From Flavobacteriales bacterium (GTDB taxonomy: Bacteria; Bacteroidota; Bacteroidia; Flavobacteriales; Crocinitomicaceae), in the NCBI GenBank assembly GCA_947375085.1, contig CANCEQ010000002.1:1-49414 (forward strand): a DNA stretch of 49,414 nucleotides, read 5' to 3'. The notes below the pieces were generated by a model, which saw only the letters and a list, made by a program, of their open reading frames with translations, was not told the DNA's origin and ran no database searches. Shown here piece by piece: positions 27,701 through 34,992 of this stretch. A program made the position numbers and the translations under genes. Every line of letters starts with the position of its first letter. Position 1 is the first letter of the stretch.

Positions 27701-28087
27701 TTTAGCTTTATCTGCAGCTTTTGTTTGATATATTTTATAGTACTTTATAGCATCATTAAATTGAAAATTTAAATGAAACGCTCTACCTAAAAAGTAATTT
27801 GCTTGAGCATCAACATTCGGATCTGTAACAGCGTAATTCAAATATTTAAAAACATCTTGAGATTTACCAGAATTATGTAACAAACAAGCTCCATAATGGT
27901 AATTAAAATTATGATCTCTTGGCTGAATAGCTAACAACCTTAAATAATATGGAGTAGCTTCAATGTATTTTTCTTCTTCAAATAAATCGTCGGCTATTTT
28001 TTTAGTTTCTTCAATATTTTCTTGTCCAAATGATATAAAACCAAATGATGCAATAAAAAGCAAAGTGAATATATATTTAAATTTCAT
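18794..28087 (-). CDS. Giant exported protein: TPR, PD40 propeller, ~101-residue helical repeats, three SPOR-like domains
   Basis: This 3097-residue protein has a Sec signal peptide (MKFKYIFTLLFIASFGFISF), TPR-like helices at about 25-150, and a PD40/WD40-like propeller at about 190-340 with motifs such as PYMHPDGQYLYFSSKG and YFGSNRQ. A carboxypeptidase-regulatory-like beta domain follows at about 345-430. Charged helices lead into roughly twelve repeats of ~101 residues (about 800-2200) and further coiled coil to about 2700. Three SPOR-like domains start near 2722, 2855 and 3001, each opening (V/F)Y(R/T)(I/V)QVG and ending in AFVTAYYKGER-like strands. SPOR domains bind peptidoglycan glycan strands, so the protein probably spans or lines the periplasm as a rod. 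Its head domains match the order of type IX secretion protein PorE, with SPOR in place of OmpA. I see no Cys or Trp between about 270 and 2780. Function unknown. It follows plsY by 40 bases. Confidence 0.85.
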   Translation of the reverse strand: MKFKYIFTLLFIASFGFISFGQENIEETKKIADDLFEEEKYIEATPYYLRLLAIQPRDHNFNYHYGACLLHNSGKSQDVFKYLNYAVTDPNVDAQANYFLGRAFHLNFQFNDAIKYYKIYQTKAADKAKPSFDVKRQIEMCENGKKLITTITEMIVLDKKEIEKDKFFRIYDLSDIGGNLLVTAEFQTKIDEKKAHVPLIHFPANPTVIYYSSYGENGKTGKDIYVQRRLPTGGWGLPQALKGDVNTNFDEDYPYMHPDGQYLYFSSKGHNSMGGFDVFRCKYDAETDMFGKAENMDFAVSSPNDDLFYVVDSLNKNAYFGSNRQSEEGKLFVYKVRVDRVPLNMSVIKGEFNSTINPQMKKVFIDVKDYSNGEFIGNFNSNEKGVYLITFPKGGKYEFTIKVGENKQEFKYLASIPFQKEFKPLKQKIIHEQQGDAENVRVIDLFNEEVEDPQGVFAQVIKMKSELKPNVSAEELARMDKELKDREILKVLGLDKLSLVEVGYLLDEKVKDAKKAEGGTKDIENKIYAQVIEHTTEIKRLDGLIKDKIDKANSAPNDKRKYKYLKEAERSLKIQEELKALNVKSLHLADSLSKTTTKGSSEVTAEIAKFSEHFNDLMKENKQAEAYAYLADNKDDIKRIVETKNLDPLQELIERGLLLDEEIAKLQPKDDQYDRDLRKIDSEIGELERSKEGAKKKQIEEIDATIKAKRNERTMIAEERNFNGLGLKDKVEERSSIRKQVDILEAIYAVQTPKVITKEELDAALQSSNSTNSSEVRSKISEQIAQLVLTSPDVKAVDYEDLEKDLGPVASNSRTKSDRIKADATLSPQEKANRLKALDRELLGSINNEITNAEKALKSNPNDPELARKLEALQTAKTLVSSSLDLPEGDDGSTIIADDLANSSSGQQTNSSSNDVTNQSKVDSSTSIETPANQTIVEKNGATENTNQSSVATANTRIEPLDSKGKESLIENVNSAYNETLASINSNGNLSETEKLNQLQAADKSLVSALNKEIGSVEEALKTNPTDALLLNKLENLKTVRTEVEAKVVNREKQLSSLIASNASNPDVSSAKTTSNSSDVNTPVKSNQPETPKVLDSKTKESLIESVNSTYNEKLAEINSNSNLSASEKLNQLQQLDKSLLNSIDEVSASLSTSLQQNPANASLSKKLADLSIVKSEILEKVNTRESQIVTASTSNPTTSVTTETVLDSKGKETIIESINSTYNEQVAEVKSNSSLSENEKLTQLQQLDEKLVLSINKQITLNENNLKLNPTDELAKKKISDLKSIRSELEIEMGNRESKLSSDSKLVTSNSTLDSKGKENLIESVNSTYNEKVNQINGNKNLSEIEKLNQLQLLDKELVANLNKEIASVSNSLKENPSDANLIKKETDLKAVRTDVETIISSRENALLASNQPLSEKAKNDIIDGLSPMYNVKVAEIKSNSKLAESDKTEELQKADKELISLINKEILALENNIKNNPDPQLIRDLSDLKKVKSELESQISARESNSTPTLNAVALTSKEKEAIIESINSKYNENVSSINSNTSLSTSQKLDELSKLDKGLLNEVNSELNKVEASLKTDSKNAALLKKEIDLKTIKSDLETKLNSSSEVAVSTENTALSENEKSNLIESINSTYNEKVDEINANSILSSTEKTAEIQALDKDLVTSIAKEISKVESSLKNDPSNEQLSKKEADLSELKSELDNKIAQQDIILASVKKPIDEKVKADVIKSINSKYDKTVASINNNTDLSVSEKLNKLQELDYSIIEGLNKEIKSIEEALVKNPNDKASVSQLENLNAVKSEIEASIASRESVIASSGSTIDAKVKLELIESVSSSYNEKVSEIKGNEYLLDGEKSIQLQELDKDLLTKVQSEIQSLEKSIAENPTNALDKRKLEGLKAVEIDVAKSISEREKSISPSDLDHALAKKAGVIEKFSPDYNEKVEEINGHALNSQVQKLEELQKLDQELLVQIKEQVKLTTTAAKKKSKDQELQKSKTEMIELQTLAENVIEERTKEIEILKANSVTEKQKEDLISEVKPDYISNVDKIKDAKYDHAKELQELIKEEQSLVTSLTNNEAKVKSEVTKAPSDEALKTKLNVAIATKLESQSKLDDLTKQAITLEAHDIDQSALLAKVDPTFESEILSIQLSNSTSKSSELKAREVKLQEKLNAKVSENEKSLANEFNLEKAAENQILVQKIKESKEREEQYQNGKTSVPTNSVDPKALALRTEVLGKSAGELEKEYTEIDDLKAQENVVNAYTDVLKSKIEKNNSDLASNPQDQNLKDQKTILDSELKIADIKLKKIVAKINDLENSTENSVLTSPELKALIDKENLLKEQLANPALTKKEKSALEKELKKVQVDKSIESNKLISENLTVRKADNETKSAQLQKLASTSEISKVNADLADSQNERLTKEADALIAKSDKTKNPIAKNELLTQAIEKQSQADEIVVAALEENVTKAAIQDKVMTLDSEEELEEKKRNYTVEIEEIDKQVGELETQIAGLKPKKAVALVEKKDALVSEKSLIEKQLEEIERQLTEIAVAPKAPKTVSEKALEQPVTFGEEKQLIASKEYLEYSINANKALRIEKQIAETEVVLTQKRQSAKETISMSLDKTSNVSEAEVTQSVDNVKIVEEELKKLTAELEEKQKIANDVLAKNSTTALQMQNLVKRGVEPEFNENLALIEQQRTPAVGLKVVEASTPINTYSASNPIPVNIKNPAGLVYRIQVGAFSKPIPQDMYKSFNPVSGEKLASGVTRYMAGYFNNSKTVDEAFSQVKALGYADAFIVAYCDDERIALADARKLELSGQCISTDSREFVIAMAKTPVSKETNTNDLSYNDAPGAAKAIPAEAHLGLFYTVQVGVYNKPATPHQLKNIDPIVSKRLPNGQIRYSTGMFSSVDAAKPKKDEARGKGVKDAFVTAYYKGERLTLSQASQLLKQKGEGILEKIDTELLASVSNKETVKAEVAKTTPKVTTTKEEVSAYNKAPGAVPAKAVEAHLGLFFTVQIGVYSKPATSKQLNFVTPLITKKLPNGQLRYSSGMYSSIEAAEPKRKEILEKGVKHAYVTAYYKGERITIAEAKELLSTNGDSILEKLDK
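21480..25680 (-). repeat. About twelve coding repeats of ~303 bp in the giant gene
   Basis: The unit has the form DSKxKExLIESxNSTYNEK, then an Ile-Asn-Ser-Asn turn, LSExEKLNQLQxLDKxL, a second helix with LNKEIxSVExxLKxNPxD, and a third ending LKxVxSELExxIxxRE. Using the Tyr-Asn-Glu block as marker, copies fall near 25155, 24755, 24415, 24093, 23795, 23484, 23178, 22874, 22572, 22269, 21960 and 21668, with a divergent earlier one near 25620. From the fourth copy on, spacing stays at about 295-307 bp. The first two linkers are longer and rich in Ser, Thr, Asn and Gln. Confidence 0.85.
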
Positions 28088-28127
28088 CTAAAAATCTTAA
28101 TGTTAATGTATTCTGTTTTATGTTAAA

Positions 28128-28769
28128 TTATTTTTTAAAAAGCTTCATTTTGCTTTCTTCACCTCTTATTAATCGGCCAATGTTTTTTCTATGTGCTAAA
28201 ATGACAACACTTCCTAAAATGATACTAAAAATAATTAACCACATATTTTTCACCTCAAAAACGAAAACAATCGTTAATGGAAAAGCTATAGAAGCACAAA
28301 TTGCTCCAAGTGAAACATAGTTAAATGAAATAAATACTATTAAAAAAAGTAATAAACACAATAATGCAGCAGGTGGATGAATACCAATAATCACTCCTAG
28401 GGAAGTTGCTACTCCTTTGCCTCCTTTGAAATTTGCGAAAATTGGAAATACATGTCCTAATACAGCTGAAAAAGCTCCAACTATTTGCATATAGATAATG
28501 TAATCATTCGAAACAATTCGACTCGAAAAATATCCAGAAAGACTAAAAATAACAGGCATTGAAACAGCTAAAAAACCTTTTATTATATCAATAAGCAAAA
28601 CTGTTATTCCCGCTTTTTTACCTAAAACTCTAAAGGTATTTGTTGCGCCTGCATTTTTACTTCCATGCTCTCTTACATCTATACCATGCCAAGTTCTCCC
28701 TATCCATACAGCTGACGGAATAGATCCTAAAATATAGGCTATGCATCCAAAAATCAATAAATCAATCAT
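28128..28769 (-). CDS. plsY: Glycerol-3-phosphate acyltransferase PlsY
   Basis: This 213-residue membrane enzyme transfers an acyl group from acyl-phosphate to glycerol-3-phosphate, the first step of phospholipid synthesis. The three family motifs are present: GSIPSAVWIGR near residue 16, GSKNAGATNTFRVLG near 36-50 and FKGGKGVATSLGV near 110. Five membrane helices are predicted. The C-terminus is basic. It starts 3 bases after the end of the 1538-residue gene and precedes the giant gene by 40 bases, so it lies inside one long operon between two very large envelope genes. Confidence 0.95.
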   Translation of the reverse strand: MIDLLIFGCIAYILGSIPSAVWIGRTWHGIDVREHGSKNAGATNTFRVLGKKAGITVLLIDIIKGFLAVSMPVIFSLSGYFSSRIVSNDYIIYMQIVGAFSAVLGHVFPIFANFKGGKGVATSLGVIIGIHPPAALLCLLLFLIVFISFNYVSLGAICASIAFPLTIVFVFEVKNMWLIIFSIILGSVVILAHRKNIGRLIRGEESKMKLFKK

Positions 28770-28772
28770 CTT

Positions 28773-31700
28773 TTATTTTCCAAAATAACGCATAAACTTA
28801 CTCAAATAGATACTTCCAGTTTCAATTTGATATTTAAAGTTTTTAGACTTACGTTTATCCTCTTTTATGTTATTAACAGCTGTTACGAAATCAGGATCAC
28901 CAGAAAGAATTCTTAATAACCCATCTTTCTTCTCCATTGTATAATCAAAATAATAATCAAGTGTTGGAATATTGATGTAAAATCCAAATTTATCAGCACC
29001 ACTCTCAGAAAATGATTGTTGGAAAAACGCTTTAAAAGGAACTTGTTTAAACATTGGCTTGCCATACATAGTTATAATCGATGCCATCTCAGAAGTCGAA
29101 ATCAATCCTTTTTCTTGCATGTTTTTCACGTCAAAGGAACTTAATTTAATTCCTGTAACCGTTAAAGCAGACTCCATTTCTTTAGGGATTTTCATCTCTC
29201 CGTTAATTGTGTATGCTGATTTCATTTTATCTGCTTCTTCTCTACCTGCCCATTCAACAGCTGCCTGCTCAATTGTAGTCGAATTAAAATCCAGTGGTTT
29301 TAAACCTTCAACAACAATTAATTTTTCAGATAAATTTTGCATCAAATTTTTATCAAGCGGCATATTAAATTTGGCTGTAATATTCATTGTTGTCTCTCCT
29401 TTCTTTGGATCGTAATTAACGACACCCACTGAATTAACCGAAACATCACCATAATCCATACCCAAATTTATTTTACCATCTCCATTCAACATACATGTTT
29501 CGGTATGTAGAGATAAATAACTACCAACCTCACCTCTATTTAATAATTTGTCTACTGAACCAATTTGAAATTCTTTTGCATCCAAATTATATTGGAGTAA
29601 ACCTGTTGCTGACATTACTACTGGATCAACTTGATTCTGAAGAGGTGATAAAAACACAGGATACATCTTTAAACTATCCAAAGACCTTGAATCTCGCCAA
29701 GCAATTCCTGCCAAAACTTCTTTTCCTTCAATATTTTTCATACCTGCCTCTATTGGAATTTGAATATTAGCAGGATCAATATTAGCACTCAAAGCGATCC
29801 AAGATCTTGGGAACTTAATACAGTTATGATTCATACGTGTTGAACCATTAAAGATGATCGTTGGTAAATAAGCAATTACTTGAATATCACCATAGTAATC
29901 AAACTGCTTACTCAAGTAGAAATTGGCTTCCTTTCCAATCTTTCCTTCAGCTACTGTTTGTCCAGTCGAATCAAGATAAATACGATCCATCGTAAAATCG
30001 GTCTTCAAACTATCTAGATCATAATATGGATAAATTCCTTTACCTGTATACATTCTTCTAGCAGTAATTGCTACACCACAATGTAAAAAGGTATGATATT
30101 GTGTAATATAATTGGCAACAATCTTCGCGTCAACAAATGGTTCCATTCTCGCTTTTTTACGAATAGTCACTTTTGAACTATCAGGATAAATACGCGCATC
30201 AGCAACATCTAAATAATATACCTTAGAACAAAAAATTGATTTTTCTTTCAAATTAAACATCGCTTTTGGCGCCCTAAACTGAAGAGAATCTTGATCTGGA
30301 TGTGCCGAGAAAAAGTTAGGGCCTAATAAATCCAAATCTGCATTCGCAACATCGTCTTCACCACCTTTCGCTTCTACCTCAATAGACTCTAAGTCCATGA
30401 ACCATGTAAACTTATCCATTGTACAGAAATACTGATTAATTGGGAAATCAAGTCGAGCTTCACCATTATTGGATTTAAACTCTCCTTTTCTTTCTTTAAA
30501 AGAAACATGACCTTGAACGTTATCTGTTTTTAATGCAATCGGCTCTTCATCTTCTTCTAAATACTGATTTTTTAAACTAAAACCAGTTGTATCCGCATCC
30601 ATTTCCCAACGCTTAAACTCATAGTCATCAGATAACATGGTTGCATTTTTAAAATTCATCAAGCCTGTACCTCGTAAACCAGTTTCTCTAACAAAGGCAG
30701 TCCCTCTTAATTTTGCTTCTTTATTAAAAAATAACAAATCATACATTGGAGTTGAAGTTGCTTTTAAAAGGTTTTTCTTTGGAACATAAGTTACATTAGC
30801 TGCTTCACATGTTACATCTGGAAATTGAACTCCAACTTCAATCGGTTTATTTGTAAATTTTGCTAAACCAATTGTTGAATCTGGAAAAAAAGTATATCCT
30901 TTAGAATCAGAGCTTGAGTGTACATAATTAATAACTCCGGCACCTTGTAATCCATTATTTGATAAAATAATTTTATTATCGTATTTAGAACCCGCACCAT
31001 AAAAATCATAACCGCCTGCTGGCGCCTTAGTTGAAAACCCAAACGAATAATCAGGCATAATGGTTAAATTTTCTCTAAATTTAGGAAAGATCCCAGCTGA
31101 AGTAAGCTCTCCAATAACCCTAAAAGATTTTTCTTCAAAATTATCTAAACTATCAATAAAGAATGGGTCAACTGTATAATAAAATCGACTACTATCATAT
31201 GTCCCTCTATATATTGCTTGTGAATTATAATAAACAAAAGAAGGTCTAGTAACTTTTAATTGTGGATAATCAGTAAACTTTGGATTTTGACCAGAACGAT
31301 TAGTCGGATGATCAACAAATAATTCTCCAACAATACCATTCAAACTACTCATCATTGCTATACGTTTCTTACCATCTTTTTCAGATAATGGTTTAACTCT
31401 AAATAATGATTTATACGTTTTTTGTATAGTAAATTTATACTCTTTGTAATTAAAAGATGATGCTAACACATTTAGCTCCATTTTACCAGAATTTATCCAT
31501 CCAACGAAATCAAAATTTCTATCTTTTTTCAAGATTACTTCTTTATTTGTTGGAAATATTACAGTACTTTGAGCATCTGATATATTAATAAAATCTATCG
31601 CTTTTAAATTCAACTCCATAGAACTTAGACTCATTTTTCCAAATTCAGTCATCATTCTTCGAGCTTCATTTTCTTCTACATATTGTTTTTTAATATATTG

Positions 31701-33389
31701 TAAATTTTCATCTTTTTCAATTTGGTCTTCAGTATAGCCTTTAAGTTCTTTTGGTCTTAAATCAATATTAAAAATTAAATTGTCAAAATCTTTTTTTCCT
31801 GATTTTGAAAATACAAAATTATCTAATTTTGGATTCACCGTAATCATCTTTGCTTCAGTGTCATAACTAATAAAACCATAATTAGCTAACTCTAAAAGCA
31901 TTGGTTTTGCTTCCTCAACTGTTTTATGTAATGCAGTAGCAACTTTACCTTCTGCCAAAATATATTCATCATTTTTAAAACAATAATTTGAAATAGCAAC
32001 TAATGGATGAACAGCTTCCATACCTTGTAATTTATCAAATAATTGAGCATCAAAATAATTTTTAGATTCAAATCTAGCTACTCTTTGTTCTTGACTTGTA
32101 CCTATTTCATATGCCATAATTAAATCAGTAGACTCTGTATTCCAAGTTAATTTAGGCATATACATATCAACTTGATGATAAGAGTTAAAAAATGGTGCTT
32201 GACCGTTACCAGATTTCGTTCTAGCCATTTCAACTGACTTTCTATCAAACACATACTGAAAATCTACACCAGGATGAATAATAGAATCGTTATTTCCATT
32301 ACACATTAGTTTAATAGCTGTATTTACACCGTGAATTCTAGTCGGTGAAACAGTAAATTCTTGTGAAGTTGCTGTTATAAAAGTCTGACCATTTCTTGAA
32401 ATCATCATGGATGCAGGTTCTTTAGGAAATCCAATTCCTACGAAACTTGCCCCTTGAAGCGAAAATCCCCCATCATAATCTACATTAGGTTTTATTTGTT
32501 TAATTGGTAATCTTCTTTCATAAGAAGTAAATTGAGGATATATTTTATCTTCATCTCTATTGACCTTAAAAGCTCTATCTGCAATTCTACCTTTAATTGT
32601 TTTAGTAAAATATGGTGTAGTTAAAATTACTGAATCAGCTGAAAAATTTGAAACTCGAGTTGATACTTCATACGTTTTTAATTCAGCAGATGTCTTAGAT
32701 CGTGCTAAACCAACTTTTTCCCATGTAACTGTACCACCATTTCCTAACCATTTTTTTGCAATTGGATCGTATATTCCACTTGTGTTCCAAACAACAATAC
32801 TATCAACATAAGGATGTTCTTTCTTTGTATCGCTATTCGTGTTTGTAACTCTACAAGCTAACTGACCTTTAGCGCATTTGAAAAATGGTTTATCAGTATA
32901 TTCAAAAGAATATTCTCCTCCAACATAATACCAATCAAAATTTGCGTTATCACTTAAAATATTCCTTGAAAAATATAAAGCTGAAAACCCAATAAAATCT
33001 TCAAATTTCTTAGCATTTTTAGATTCTAGCATTTTATCAATAGCATTGTGCCAAGCTAAATAACTAGCTTCTGATTGTTTCCCATTAAATAACGAATAAA
33101 CTGAAAAAACATAATTATAGATTTCTGTATAACCTTGTATTTTTTTAGAATCCATAAGATTACAGGTCCCAGCCATTTTCTGAAAATATTCATCAGGCAA
33201 TTCTTTAGATTCTAATAAAAATTCAGGGAAAATTTTACCTGCAAAATCTTTTAATTCATTTATACCACTAGGGCTTATTGTTTTTTCAAAATCCTTTACA
33301 AATTTTTCTCTATGAAAAGAAAAAGTCTGACTAAAACTAAACGAACTTATTACGGCGAAACCGAAAATTAAAACAATTTTTCTTGTCAT
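28773..33389 (-). CDS. Large exported protein of unknown function (1538 residues)
   Basis: I do not recognise this protein. It has a clear Sec signal peptide (MTRKIVLIFGFAVISSFSFS), no later membrane helix and no type IX C-terminal sorting domain or SPOR domain. The first 150 residues look helical. From about 160 on it is rich in alternating hydrophobic strands, with repeated phrases such as LSNNGLQGAGVINY, KLRGTAFVRETGLRGTGLM and VQGHVSFKERKGEFKSNNGE. These recall stacked beta-jellyroll or LptA/AsmA-like periplasmic bridges, but only by general appearance. A helical segment with acidic residues (residues 520-620) divides it. The C-terminus is basic (KFMRYFGK). It lies between prmA and plsY with gaps of 14 and 3 bases, so it is co-transcribed with housekeeping genes. 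Confidence 0.75.
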   Translation of the reverse strand: MTRKIVLIFGFAVISSFSFSQTFSFHREKFVKDFEKTISPSGINELKDFAGKIFPEFLLESKELPDEYFQKMAGTCNLMDSKKIQGYTEIYNYVFSVYSLFNGKQSEASYLAWHNAIDKMLESKNAKKFEDFIGFSALYFSRNILSDNANFDWYYVGGEYSFEYTDKPFFKCAKGQLACRVTNTNSDTKKEHPYVDSIVVWNTSGIYDPIAKKWLGNGGTVTWEKVGLARSKTSAELKTYEVSTRVSNFSADSVILTTPYFTKTIKGRIADRAFKVNRDEDKIYPQFTSYERRLPIKQIKPNVDYDGGFSLQGASFVGIGFPKEPASMMISRNGQTFITATSQEFTVSPTRIHGVNTAIKLMCNGNNDSIIHPGVDFQYVFDRKSVEMARTKSGNGQAPFFNSYHQVDMYMPKLTWNTESTDLIMAYEIGTSQEQRVARFESKNYFDAQLFDKLQGMEAVHPLVAISNYCFKNDEYILAEGKVATALHKTVEEAKPMLLELANYGFISYDTEAKMITVNPKLDNFVFSKSGKKDFDNLIFNIDLRPKELKGYTEDQIEKDENLQYIKKQYVEENEARRMMTEFGKMSLSSMELNLKAIDFINISDAQSTVIFPTNKEVILKKDRNFDFVGWINSGKMELNVLASSFNYKEYKFTIQKTYKSLFRVKPLSEKDGKKRIAMMSSLNGIVGELFVDHPTNRSGQNPKFTDYPQLKVTRPSFVYYNSQAIYRGTYDSSRFYYTVDPFFIDSLDNFEEKSFRVIGELTSAGIFPKFRENLTIMPDYSFGFSTKAPAGGYDFYGAGSKYDNKIILSNNGLQGAGVINYVHSSSDSKGYTFFPDSTIGLAKFTNKPIEVGVQFPDVTCEAANVTYVPKKNLLKATSTPMYDLLFFNKEAKLRGTAFVRETGLRGTGLMNFKNATMLSDDYEFKRWEMDADTTGFSLKNQYLEEDEEPIALKTDNVQGHVSFKERKGEFKSNNGEARLDFPINQYFCTMDKFTWFMDLESIEVEAKGGEDDVANADLDLLGPNFFSAHPDQDSLQFRAPKAMFNLKEKSIFCSKVYYLDVADARIYPDSSKVTIRKKARMEPFVDAKIVANYITQYHTFLHCGVAITARRMYTGKGIYPYYDLDSLKTDFTMDRIYLDSTGQTVAEGKIGKEANFYLSKQFDYYGDIQVIAYLPTIIFNGSTRMNHNCIKFPRSWIALSANIDPANIQIPIEAGMKNIEGKEVLAGIAWRDSRSLDSLKMYPVFLSPLQNQVDPVVMSATGLLQYNLDAKEFQIGSVDKLLNRGEVGSYLSLHTETCMLNGDGKINLGMDYGDVSVNSVGVVNYDPKKGETTMNITAKFNMPLDKNLMQNLSEKLIVVEGLKPLDFNSTTIEQAAVEWAGREEADKMKSAYTINGEMKIPKEMESALTVTGIKLSSFDVKNMQEKGLISTSEMASIITMYGKPMFKQVPFKAFFQQSFSESGADKFGFYINIPTLDYYFDYTMEKKDGLLRILSGDPDFVTAVNNIKEDKRKSKNFKYQIETGSIYLSKFMRYFGK

Positions 33390-33403
33390 AAAATAATTAT
33401 TAC

Positions 33404-34243
33404 TTAAATCTTAATCATTCTTACTGAAGCCCATGTTTCCTTAGTTAATACCGTTACCATTTTTAAATGATAATCACTTGCAAATTGAATCATTTCTTCT
33501 ACATCAGATTCAAAAAAACCACTTAACAAAAGTGTACCTCCAACTTCAAGAGTTTTACTATAACTTGGAATTTGAGCTTTTAACACATTCTTATTTATAT
33601 TGGCAATAATCAAACCAAAAGTTTTACCTTCAATCAATTCAATATCACCACAATATGTGTCAATATTAGAACAATTATTACGCTCTGTATTTTCTTTTGC
33701 ATTCACTGCAGACCAATCTTCAATATCAATAGCAATAATATTTTTAGCACCTAGTTTTTCAGCGATAATTGCTAAAACACCTGTCCCCGTTCCCATATCT
33801 AGAACTGAATTAGGAAGTTTACCTATTTCGAATAAATATTTAGACATCAACCAAGTTGTTTGGTGGTGTCCTGTGCCAAATGACATTTGAGGTTGTATTT
33901 CAACAACCATTCCTTTCTTATCTTCTTTGGAATGAAAAGGTGCAACAATTGTCAAATAATCTTCAACCTCAACTGGATGAAAATCAGATTCCCATTGAGC
34001 ATTCCAATTTTGATGAGGAATAACTGTCTTTTCTATCTCTATTTTGATATCTTGATTATCAGACGAAAGTATCGAATTTTTAACAACTAAGTCAAAATCA
34101 AATCCCTCAACAGGTGCGTATGCTTGAATTCCTAATTCAGTATCAACAAAACTATCAAAACCCAGTTCAGATAACTCAGCTATCAATATTTCAGACCAAG
34201 GATTTCTAGGTATTATATTAATTGTTAATTCGATATAATCCAT
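33404..34243 (-). CDS. prmA: Ribosomal protein L11 methyltransferase
   Basis: This 279-residue enzyme trimethylates ribosomal protein L11 using S-adenosylmethionine. A substrate-recognition N-terminal domain (1-95) is followed by QPQMSFGTGHHQTTWLM near 120-136, and then the SAM-binding loop VLDMGTGTGVLAIIAEKLGA near 145-163. ANINKNVL near 215 corresponds to the family's Asn-containing active-site motif IV. Its ATG overlaps the tpiA stop codon by one base (TAATG), so translation is coupled. Confidence 0.93.
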   Translation of the reverse strand: MDYIELTINIIPRNPWSEILIAELSELGFDSFVDTELGIQAYAPVEGFDFDLVVKNSILSSDNQDIKIEIEKTVIPHQNWNAQWESDFHPVEVEDYLTIVAPFHSKEDKKGMVVEIQPQMSFGTGHHQTTWLMSKYLFEIGKLPNSVLDMGTGTGVLAIIAEKLGAKNIIAIDIEDWSAVNAKENTERNNCSNIDTYCGDIELIEGKTFGLIIANINKNVLKAQIPSYSKTLEVGGTLLLSGFFESDVEEMIQFASDYHLKMVTVLTKETWASVRMIKI

Positions 34244-34992
34244 TAGAATGAATTTGCAATTTGTAAAAAAGCTGAGCTATCTAATGCTGCCCCACCAATT
34301 AAACCTCCGTCTACATTTGGACAAGAAAAAAGTTCTTTTGCATTTGCAGCATTACAACTTCCACCATATAAAATCGAGATTGAATCAGCTACTTTATTTG
34401 AATATCTTTCAGCTAACCATTTTCTGATTTCTTTATGCATATCTTCTGCTTGTTCGATTGAAGCAGTTTTACCTGTGCCGATTGCCCAAACTGGTTCATA
34501 TGCTATAATACATTTTTGTATTTCTGTTTCATTTAAATGAAATAAACTTTCTTCTAATTGTTTCTTAACATAAGTCAACTCGTTGTTAGCTTCTCTTATC
34601 TCTAGTGGCTCTCCACAACAAAAAACAACACCCAAATTATATGAAAGTGCAGCATCTACCTTTTCCTTTAAAAAAGATGATGTTTCATTAAAATAAGCTC
34701 TTCTCTCTGAATGACCTATTAAAACTTGAGTCAATCCTAAATCTTTAACTTGAACAACTGAAATCTCACCAGTATATGCTCCTTTATCTTTTGGATAAAA
34801 ATTCTGAACTCCAATTTCAATTTTAGAATTACCCTTTTGTATCAATTGAGAAACATAAAGTGAAGGAGGAAACACCATAATTGTAGGGATTAACTCTTCA
34901 GATAAACTTTCTGAAATTGAATCAAATAATGAATTTGCTTCTGAAGCAACTAAATTCATTTTCCAATTTCCTGCAACTATTTTCTTTCTCAT
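34243..34992 (-). CDS. tpiA: Triosephosphate isomerase
   Basis: This 249-residue TIM-barrel enzyme interconverts dihydroxyacetone phosphate and glyceraldehyde 3-phosphate. The catalytic residues are visible: Lys in GNWKMN near 11, His in IGHSERR near 95, and Glu in AYEPVWAIGTG near 165. The phosphate loops YGGSCNAANA and GLIGGAALD close the sequence. The length is normal. It overlaps the upstream BT_3928-like gene by 4 bases and prmA by 1 base. Confidence 0.97.
   Translation of the reverse strand: MRKKIVAGNWKMNLVASEANSLFDSISESLSEELIPTIMVFPPSLYVSQLIQKGNSKIEIGVQNFYPKDKGAYTGEISVVQVKDLGLTQVLIGHSERRAYFNETSSFLKEKVDAALSYNLGVVFCCGEPLEIREANNELTYVKKQLEESLFHLNETEIQKCIIAYEPVWAIGTGKTASIEQAEDMHKEIRKWLAERYSNKVADSISILYGGSCNAANAKELFSCPNVDGGLIGGAALDSSAFLQIANSF

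Noticed and set aside
28773..33389. Type IX secretion cargo
   Set aside because: The protein has a Sec signal, but its C-terminus shows neither a type A nor a type B sorting domain.
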